The position numbers were made by a program, and so were the translations under genes. Below are positions 16,638 through 20,937 of a DNA stretch of 20,937 bases, piece after piece (position 1 is the stretch's first letter; each line of letters starts with the position of its first letter). Source of the DNA: Mariniphaga sp964559175 (lineage in GTDB: Bacteria; Bacteroidota; Bacteroidia; Bacteroidales; Prolixibacteraceae). The DNA is taken from contig CAZLGT010000079.1 in the NCBI GenBank assembly GCA_964559175.1, positions 1 through 20,937 on the forward strand. Reading direction: 5' to 3'. Under the pieces are notes generated by a model. It did not search any database. It was given only the letters and a program-made list of their open reading frames with translations, and was not told the origin of the DNA.

Positions 16638-16990
16638 ATCAGTTATAATTAAGCCGTGGTATAAAAATCAATTTGGTTTGTCCCGGTTGCGTCTGCATCA
16701 GGAAAAACAAATCTATTTAAAATGTGGAGGGAAACAAAATTAATTTTTGAGTTGGGGAATGATTGCCTTCTGGAATGAATTTTTGTGCTTTAGCGTTTTA
16801 GTAGCTTATTCTTTTTTGCCACAAAGTCTCAAAGACACAAAATTTCACGAAGAGGACATTAAATGCGAAACTTTAGTCAGTTATTTTTCTTCAAATAATC
16901 TTAAAAACCTTCATTAAGTAAATAGCCCTGAACCCGGCGGGTGTAGTTCAACATGGACTCATCGCTGGGTCTTGCAGACCGCTTATAGTC
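16638..16990. other. Intergenic boundary between GH9 gene and accessory array
   Basis: A 353-bp stretch with no gene. It holds the GH9 leader (16638-16740) and an interspersed-repeat-like stretch starting GCCACAAAGTCTCAAAGACA (16818-16852), a sequence type that recurs in Bacteroidota intergenic DNA. It also holds a G/C-richer segment (16929-16980) with short hairpins (ACCC-GCC-GGGT type, GGTC/GACC). The last segment directly follows the stop of the first accessory gene and may be a cassette end. Confidence 0.5.
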
Positions 16991-17695
16991 CTATTTATTA
17001 GCGGTTGTTTTTTTCAATTTCTTCTTTATTACACCTAATGCTTTTGGGTAAACTTCTTCTATTTCATCCCCCCTGTCAATTATTTTAATAGGTCCTTTTT
17101 CTATTATTTTATCATAGGTCTCAAATATTCTATTACTATTTAGTACGCTTAATTCTTCTTCAAATTTTGGGTCATCAATTTTTTCTCGTAGCAACCTAAT
17201 ATTTTGCTCAAAAGCCCTAAGATTGCTATAACCTAATGTGTATACAGCCTTAAATTTTTCAATTAATTCTATGTCTTTATTTTTTTCAGAATCTTCCGAA
17301 TAAAGCTGATGTACTTGTTTTTGGATTTTCAGGTCAATTTCTTGAATATTTTCAAGTTCAAGGTTGTGAGCAAACTCATTTCTTACTTTTCTGACGCAGT
17401 CACACATAATGATAATGTTATGCGGGATTAATCTTAAAGACTTTAATAGTGATATTTTGAATGAATAAGTAAAATCTGACCTATCGGTTAGAAATTTATA
17501 ATCGATGAATAATAGCTTTAAAATTCTATCAAGATAATGCTCAACGATTATTCCAGCTAAAATTGATTTTGAACGGTCATCTCCTGTCTTGGATATTCTC
17601 TCAAATAATTCCCAGGATTTGCTATTATTCTCTTCAATATTCTCAGAATCAAACATTGGAGTTTTGAAAACTGTATTTTTTTGACTATTGTTCAT
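16991..17695 (-). CDS. HEPN/MltR-like protein with Rx4H motif
   Basis: A 234-residue, mainly helical soluble protein. Residues 38-110 resemble the MltR/HEPN fold: GDDRSKSILAGIIVEHYLDR, then an FTYSFKISLLKSLRLIP stretch and finally VRKVRNEFAH. The last contains Arg105-x4-His110, the catalytic motif of HEPN ribonucleases; MltR relatives share the shape without proven nuclease activity. The rest (115-234) is charged and helical. Its ATG overlaps the end of the small HTH-repeat gene by 11 bp (shared ATGAACAATAG), so translation is probably coupled. The two-gene layout, small DNA-binding-like protein then HEPN protein, is that of a toxin-antitoxin or defence pair, but this is inference. Base composition is clearly more AT-rich than the GH9 gene. 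Confidence 0.75.
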   Translation of the reverse strand: MNNSQKNTVFKTPMFDSENIEENNSKSWELFERISKTGDDRSKSILAGIIVEHYLDRILKLLFIDYKFLTDRSDFTYSFKISLLKSLRLIPHNIIIMCDCVRKVRNEFAHNLELENIQEIDLKIQKQVHQLYSEDSEKNKDIELIEKFKAVYTLGYSNLRAFEQNIRLLREKIDDPKFEEELSVLNSNRIFETYDKIIEKGPIKIIDRGDEIEEVYPKALGVIKKKLKKTTANK

Positions 17696-17960
17696 TTGTA
17701 TTTTCGTTTATAAGTAGTCCAATAATAATTCCAATAGCCCCCTTCTTTCCAACTTTATTTAGTAATTCTTGCAAGTCACTTTCATAAGTTCCTATTTTCT
17801 GGGCAAGGTTGTAACTAGCTTTTCCATTTAAGAAATCCTGTAAATCGGATTCATAAACTTCTAATGTAGAAGCTATGTTGTAGCTTGCTTTTCCATTGAT
17901 TAAATCAATTAAGCTGGACTCGTAAATTCCGGCTTTTGATGAAATTGAGTATAGTCCCAT
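17685..17960 (-). CDS. Small protein of three tandem 23-residue HTH-like repeats
   Basis: A 91-residue protein in which residues 8-30, 31-53 and 54-76 are three exact-length repeats around a YES(S/D)L(I/Q)(D/E)(L/F)(I/L)N core, the first two ending GKASYN(I/L)A. Each unit resembles the turn and recognition helix of an XRE-type HTH (compare LAQKIGTYESDLQELLN). The DNA period is 69 bp and the copies have diverged at third positions, so they are not a recent slip. A short hydrophobic tail (AIGIIIGLLINEN) follows. The gene overlaps the HEPN-like gene and precedes it in the same transcript. It may act as antitoxin or repressor; I know no characterised homologue. Confidence 0.75.
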   Translation of the reverse strand: MGLYSISSKAGIYESSLIDLINGKASYNIASTLEVYESDLQDFLNGKASYNLAQKIGTYESDLQELLNKVGKKGAIGIIIGLLINENTNEQ

Positions 17961-17985
17961 TTTATTAGTTTTTAAGGTTAGTGTA

Positions 17986-18023
17986 GTGCGGGATTTTGAA
18001 ACGAAACCCTTTCAAAACCGCAC
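17986..18023. repeat. Bulged hairpin between accessory genes
   Basis: The arms GTGCGG-GA-TTTTGAAA (17986-18001) and TTTCAAAACCGCAC (18010-18023) pair over 14 bp, with a two-base bulge (GA) on one side and an 8-nt loop. A palindrome AAGCCGGCTT follows at 18030-18039. It lies in the 238-bp gap between two minus-strand cargo genes. The bulge is reminiscent of folded recombination sites, but no integron core sequence is seen. Confidence 0.55.
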
Positions 18024-18198
18024 GGAGCCAAGCCGGCTTTTTATTAAACATCATTTTAAAACCGACATGGATTGGCGGTGGTTGAACAGGGCGAAAACGA
18101 TGGCTTACCACGCCCGCCCGCATTACATTTGCACTTTATTAACGGCTGGTTTTTCATTTATTTCTCTATTACAATTCAATTGTCAATTTAACTAAAAG

Positions 18199-18669
18199 CT
18201 AAATGAAAATTAGCAGCCCGCCTGTAGCAATAAAAAGAAGTACAATGCCTAAACAGCCTACTTTTGTTGGTTTGTTGCCACCCTCAAGGGCAGTTTGTTT
18301 TGCTGCGGCTTTTTCCTCTGGCAGGAAATGTCTTCCGCATTTTGGACATGCTCTAAAAGAAGTACTTGACATTTTACCACAATATGAACATGTTATGCTG
18401 TAACTTTCATCTAACTCAGTTTTATTGACATTAACCCCATCTGGCAATTTTTTTGCTACTGGTTTAGTTTTAAGTTGCTCACCTGGCTTAAATTGATGCC
18501 CACAATTTAAGCATGTCAAAACTATTTTATTACTTCTATGTGTTCCCGCAATAGCACCGACGACGGGGTTTGCGATAATTGTGCCAGCAATTGCTTTTCC
18601 TGTAGAAAAACCTTTTTTACCCGCATGAATGTTTTGAGACATGCATTTTGGGCATTTAATTTCATCCAT
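18199..18669 (-). CDS. Zinc-ribbon protein with C-terminal membrane anchor
   Basis: A 156-residue protein with four CxxC knuckles making two zinc ribbons: Cys6/Cys9 with Cys53/Cys56, and Cys94/Cys97 with Cys108/Cys111. Between the first two knuckles is a Gly/Ala-rich hydrophobic stretch (GKAIAGTIIANPVVGAIAGT) that could insert in a membrane or pack as a glycine-zipper. The C-terminal residues 137-156 (VGCLGIVLLFIATGGLLIFI) are a clear transmembrane helix. AAAGGAAT before ATG 18669 may be its ribosome site. The function is unknown. Such proteins recur as cargo in accessory regions. It is adjacent to the TPR-like gene upstream (52-bp gap) and could be co-transcribed with it. Confidence 0.78.
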   Translation of the reverse strand: MDEIKCPKCMSQNIHAGKKGFSTGKAIAGTIIANPVVGAIAGTHRSNKIVLTCLNCGHQFKPGEQLKTKPVAKKLPDGVNVNKTELDESYSITCSYCGKMSSTSFRACPKCGRHFLPEEKAAAKQTALEGGNKPTKVGCLGIVLLFIATGGLLIFI

Positions 18670-18721
18670 ATTATTCCTTTATCTTGGTCTTTTTTAATAT
18701 CAATCAAACCCATAATAGAAT

Positions 18722-19399
18722 TCAAATTCCAATTCTCTTTCTCAATTGTTCCATCTTTTTTTCATGTTCAATTTTTTCTTGTTTTATTAGTTCTTCATCT
18801 TGCCTTATCTGCTCAATGATGAAATGTATTTCGTCATTAGTGAACACCATAGATTCTTTATTGTCTTCTGAGTTTTTGATTTTCTTTAATAGTTTTTCTT
18901 TTCGAATTTTAAATTCATTTTTATCTCCACTTCCATGTCTTGAAAAATGAAAATTATCATTCAATACGATATTGCAGATTTGTATAGCTTGATGAATTTT
19001 CTTTTGTTTTTCAAGTCCAATTGCCAATTTTTTTTGAACGTATCCAGTATTGTGACCATAAAGCATGGCAAATCTTGCATGTTCAATGTGTTTGTCATAG
19101 AACGTTGGGTTTTCATCTCTTACTTTGAAATATGCATCCATAAGATTGACATGAACTCCTGCAGAATTTGGTGTTTCAACTAAAAGTTTTTTCCCTAATT
19201 CAATAGCTTCGTTATATTTTTTCTCGTAAACTAAGTTTCCAATCGAGCAATATTCAGGAATCTCAGACTCAGCAATAATTTTTGAATTTGATGGTAAATT
19301 TTTCTTTGTCACAGAAGATATATTCACCATAACTTCTTTTTCTCGTGAATCTTTTTGCGGCATTGAACTACTGCCAAATAGTTTTTTAAATAGATTCAT
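18722..19399 (-). CDS. TPR-like helical protein of unknown function
   Basis: A 225-residue protein from ATG 19399 (MNLFKKLFGSSS). The frame stays open up to 19519, but the extra 40 codons lie inside a 258-bp repeat that has a different reading elsewhere, so I reject that longer start. Residues around 45-135 show helix pairs typical of tetratricopeptide repeats: YEKKYNEAIELGKKLLVETP, then AGVHVNLMDAYFKV and, later, LEKQKKIHQAIQICNIVLND. The C-terminal 60 residues form a charged coiled coil (IRQDEELIKQEKIEHEKKME). No signal peptide or catalytic motif is seen. It is likely a cytoplasmic scaffold or regulator; no partner can be named. Confidence 0.7.
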   Translation of the reverse strand: MNLFKKLFGSSSMPQKDSREKEVMVNISSVTKKNLPSNSKIIAESEIPEYCSIGNLVYEKKYNEAIELGKKLLVETPNSAGVHVNLMDAYFKVRDENPTFYDKHIEHARFAMLYGHNTGYVQKKLAIGLEKQKKIHQAIQICNIVLNDNFHFSRHGSGDKNEFKIRKEKLLKKIKNSEDNKESMVFTNDEIHFIIEQIRQDEELIKQEKIEHEKKMEQLRKRIGI

Positions 19400-19413
19400 A
19401 ATTCTCAATTTAA

Positions 19414-19671
19414 TGTCTGTTCGTATTTTCAACATCCACTGCACAAAAGGTTGCTGGATATGTACAGGTATTAATGTTTTTAAAAACTTTGATGATTTTT
19501 TGTTTGGCCATTTTAGCATTCATCCAGGTTTAAATTTTACGGACTAAAACTATAAAACTATTTGATAATAAGCAAGTACCGGAATGAACTTTTGCAAAAA
19601 ATAATAAGTACAAATTTAAAGTTATCGAAAGAGGTCATCCCGGAGTGCCCGGCGGTGGCGAAAAGAAGTTC
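19414..19671 (+). repeat. 258-bp direct repeat, copy 1 (HU upstream unit)
   Basis: This copy matches 20642-20900 imperfectly but along its whole length, from TGTCTGTTCG to the HU codons for GEKKF. It includes the HU leader and the first 22 HU codons. An inverted repeat (19519-19528 against 19579-19588) is decayed here, with two mismatches in the arms. The HU start codon is AAG instead of ATG. Confidence 0.9.
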
Positions 19672-19878
19672 TATGCCTCTGCCAACCCGAGCGGAGAGAT
19701 GACACTTACCGGATTGACCAAATCCATTGAGAAAATCAGTGCCGTGAGCGGCGCCGACATCCGCGCCGTGTTGTATGCCATGGTGGACGTGATGCAGGAC
19801 GCACTGGCCAACGGGCAGATTGTGCGCCTGGGCGAACCGGGCAGCCTTCGAGTGGGCATCGTTGTTTTTATGATTTAA
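19606..19878 (+). pseudogene. HU-family (HU-HIG type) DNA-binding protein, broken
   Basis: Reading from 19606, the frame encodes KYKFKVIERGHPGVPGGGEK followed by KFYASANPSGEMTLTGLTKS and LGEPGSLRVG. This is the N-terminal 80 or so residues of a Bacteroidota HU-like nucleoid protein. The start codon is AAG where the second copy has ATG. After LRVG (about 19858) the sequence runs into VVFMI and a stop, losing the C-terminal 40 or so residues expected for the family. An internal GTG (19645) is an unlikely rescue start. The base composition is GC-richer than the AT-rich genes on both sides, like the rest of the chromosome. I read it as a relic of a host HU gene cut by insertion of the next cassette. 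Confidence 0.85.
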
Positions 19879-19947
19879 ATTGTTTTAAATGCCCAACTGT
19901 CCTAAATAAAAAGTTGCCCCACAAATTGCAGCAATAGTAATCCCCTT

Positions 19948-19985
19948 TTTAAGTTTGTTTACGGTTTTTAGCTGGCAAACAACAA
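19948..19985. repeat. Cassette-flank direct repeat, left copy
   Basis: About 38 bp (TTTAAGTTTGTTTACGG ... TTTTTAGCTGGCAAACAACA) matches 20598-20637, allowing a two- to three-base gap and several substitutions. It lies just past the stop of the YdeI-like gene. Confidence 0.65.
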
Positions 19986-20016
19986 AATAAGTAAAGTTTT
20001 GACAGCAGTTATATTG

Positions 20017-20583
20017 TTAATAGTATTTATCAATTCCCCCAAATCCTTTAATTAGATTATTCTCTTTTGTCTTTTTAATGAAGCTATTCAATCGTTTGTT
20101 AAATTCATCAGGTCTTTTTCTTGCACTATCAATATATGCAATTCTGATTCGTTTATATGGCTCTGAAAAGTTCTGATAATTTCCCCAAACAACCTTATCT
20201 GCTTCTAATTTCTTTATTATATCTTCCGGAAAAACGAATTTTTGGTGAATTATTTTTAAACTTTCGTCCTTAATTGAATTGTGAATCAAATTGTTCTCAA
20301 AGAGCCATTTCAATCGTTCAATGTTTGGTTGTGAGAATGTAGAGTTTTTTCTTCTCTTACAAAATCGTTGAATAGTAGTATCTTCGTTTAGTGATTTGAT
20401 TGTACTATCAATCCATCCAAAACAAAGAGCTTCTTCAACCGCATCATTATACAAGATTCGTTTTTTACCTGTCTTCTTTACCGGATACTCCAACCAAATT
20501 TCATCTTTTGTCTCAAAATTTGTTTCGAGCCACGTTCTCCATTCTTTTCTATCAATAAAATATTTAGTTGTTAATTCGCTCAT
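20017..20583 (-). CDS. YdeI/OmpD-associated family protein
   Basis: A 188-residue soluble protein matching the YdeI/OmpD-associated (bacteriocin-protection-like) family. Early segments are FIDRKEWRTWLETNFETKDE and IWLEYPVKKTGK, followed by the family block LYNDAVEEALCFGWIDSTIK. Next comes RFCKRRKNSTFSQPNIERL, and a C-terminal YIDSARKRPDEFNKRLNSFI helix region ends the protein. Family members are small cytoplasmic proteins of unclear biochemistry; YdeI has been linked to resistance to antimicrobial peptides. It looks intact and of normal length. It is AT-rich, reads on the minus strand like the other cargo genes, and is bracketed by a direct repeat of about 38 bp. It therefore looks like a single-gene cassette placed between two HU remnants. 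Confidence 0.85.
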   Translation of the reverse strand: MSELTTKYFIDRKEWRTWLETNFETKDEIWLEYPVKKTGKKRILYNDAVEEALCFGWIDSTIKSLNEDTTIQRFCKRRKNSTFSQPNIERLKWLFENNLIHNSIKDESLKIIHQKFVFPEDIIKKLEADKVVWGNYQNFSEPYKRIRIAYIDSARKRPDEFNKRLNSFIKKTKENNLIKGFGGIDKYY

Positions 20584-20597
20584 TATATTATTGCCTG

Positions 20598-20637
20598 TTT
20601 GAGTTTATGCACGGCCATTTTTAGCTGACACACAACA
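20598..20637. repeat. Cassette-flank direct repeat, right copy
   Basis: TTTGAGTTTATGCACGGCCA followed by TTTTTAGCTGACACACAACA, matching 19948-19985. It lies 14 bases upstream of the YdeI-like start and four bases before the 258-bp repeat begins. Confidence 0.65.
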
Positions 20638-20641
20638 TGTT

Positions 20642-20900
20642 TGTCTGTTCGTTTTTTCAACATCCACTGCACAAACGGTTGTTGGCTATGCACAGTGATT
20701 ATTCTTTTCGGAAACTTCAAAGATTTTTTGTTTGGTCATTTCAGCATTCATTCCGGTTTAAATTTTAGCGGATTAAAGCTATAAAAGTATTTGATTTAAA
20801 CCAAGTGCCGGAATGAAGATTTTGGAAAAATAATATGTACAAATTTAAAGTTATCGAAAGAGGTCATCCCGGAGTACCCGGCGGTGGCGAAAAGAAGTTC
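20642..20900 (+). repeat. 259-bp direct repeat, copy 2 (HU upstream unit)
   Basis: Second copy of 19414-19671. Here the inverted repeat is intact: TTCATTCCGG (20747-20756) pairs with CCGGAATGAA (20808-20817), and TTTAAAT (20757-20763) with ATTTAAA (20794-20800). The stem has a seven-base one-sided bulge and a 30-nt loop. The HU ATG is present. Confidence 0.9.
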
Positions 20901-20927
20901 ATTTTTAAATTAAATTTTCGCTATTAA
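20835..20927 (+). pseudogene. HU-family DNA-binding protein fragment, second copy
   Basis: ATG 20835 opens MYKFKVIERGHPGVPGGGEK and KF, identical to the first 22 residues implied by the other remnant. Then it diverges after 20900 into IFKLNFRY and a stop. In the other copy the same point continues YASANPSGEM. The gene is therefore interrupted at codon 22/23 by foreign AT-rich DNA that continues beyond the window. Confidence 0.85.
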
Positions 20928-20937
20928 TTCTGTTTTC

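Noticed and set aside
16774..16800. Possible third remnant of the HU upstream repeat (GGAATGAATTTTTG)
   Set aside because: Only about a dozen bases match CCGGAATGAACTTTTG, with no HU codons following.
16936..16985. tRNA-like stretch (GTGTAGTTCAAC ... CTTGCAG)
   Set aside because: A D-arm-like motif and a possible TGC anticodon loop are present. The anticodon stem pairs only three bases, and there is no T-arm or acceptor partner.
19400..19519. 40-codon extension of the TPR-like protein
   Set aside because: The segment belongs to the 258-bp repeat shared with 20642-20760, where this frame is not kept open.
16638..20937. Classical integron cassette array
   Set aside because: No tyrosine integrase and no GTTRRRY core sites at the junctions, so only a cassette-like description is supported.
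1..20937. CRISPR array, rRNA, or transposase gene
   Set aside because: No regularly spaced repeats with spacers, no rRNA sequence, and no transposase or recombinase domain seen on either strand.

Overview
The window looks like a chromosomal segment of a polysaccharide-degrading Bacteroidota bacterium, probably of the Marinilabiliales/Prolixibacteraceae type. The evidence is lipoproteins with Bacteroidota-style lipoboxes, DUF1080 proteins, a 7TM-type histidine kinase, HU-HIG-type DNA-binding protein fragments, A/T-rich leaders with few Shine-Dalgarno sequences, and TAnnTTTG -7 promoter elements. This placement is inferred from gene families; there is no rRNA or marker gene in the window.

Positions 1-9760 are ordinary metabolic chromosome. 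They hold a GH43 glycosidase cut by the left edge, a secreted DUF1080 lipoprotein and a CE15-type glucuronoyl esterase on the minus strand, a small conserved protein, a secreted xylose-isomerase-like TIM barrel, a 7TM-PAS histidine kinase, an outer-membrane beta-barrel candidate, an EamA transporter and a second DUF1080 lipoprotein. Together they suggest breakdown of plant hemicellulose, including lignin-glucuronate esters, plus processing of 3-keto-glycosides. Positions 10057-12285 encode catalase-peroxidase KatG, followed by a clear terminator.

Positions 12474-13952 form a small toxin-antitoxin island: a complete HigB/HigA pair and an orphan HigA-like antitoxin. Positions 14106-16637 encode a large secreted GH9 glycosidase with an unassigned N-terminal region of about 280 residues.

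From about 16640 to the right edge the character changes to an AT-rich accessory array. Five small genes all read on the minus strand: a HEPN-like (Rx4H) protein, its overlapping partner made of three exact 23-residue HTH-like repeats, a zinc-ribbon membrane protein, a TPR-like protein and a YdeI/OmpD-associated protein. They are interleaved with two plus-strand remnants of one HU-family gene. Each remnant lies at the end of the same 258-bp upstream repeat, and each is cut at a different codon. The ydeI-like gene is also bracketed by a direct repeat of about 38 bp. No integrase or transposase is visible. The most interesting idea here is a cassette-like region in which HU genes are the landing or duplication sites, and in which the HTH-repeat/HEPN pair is a candidate undescribed toxin-antitoxin or defence module.
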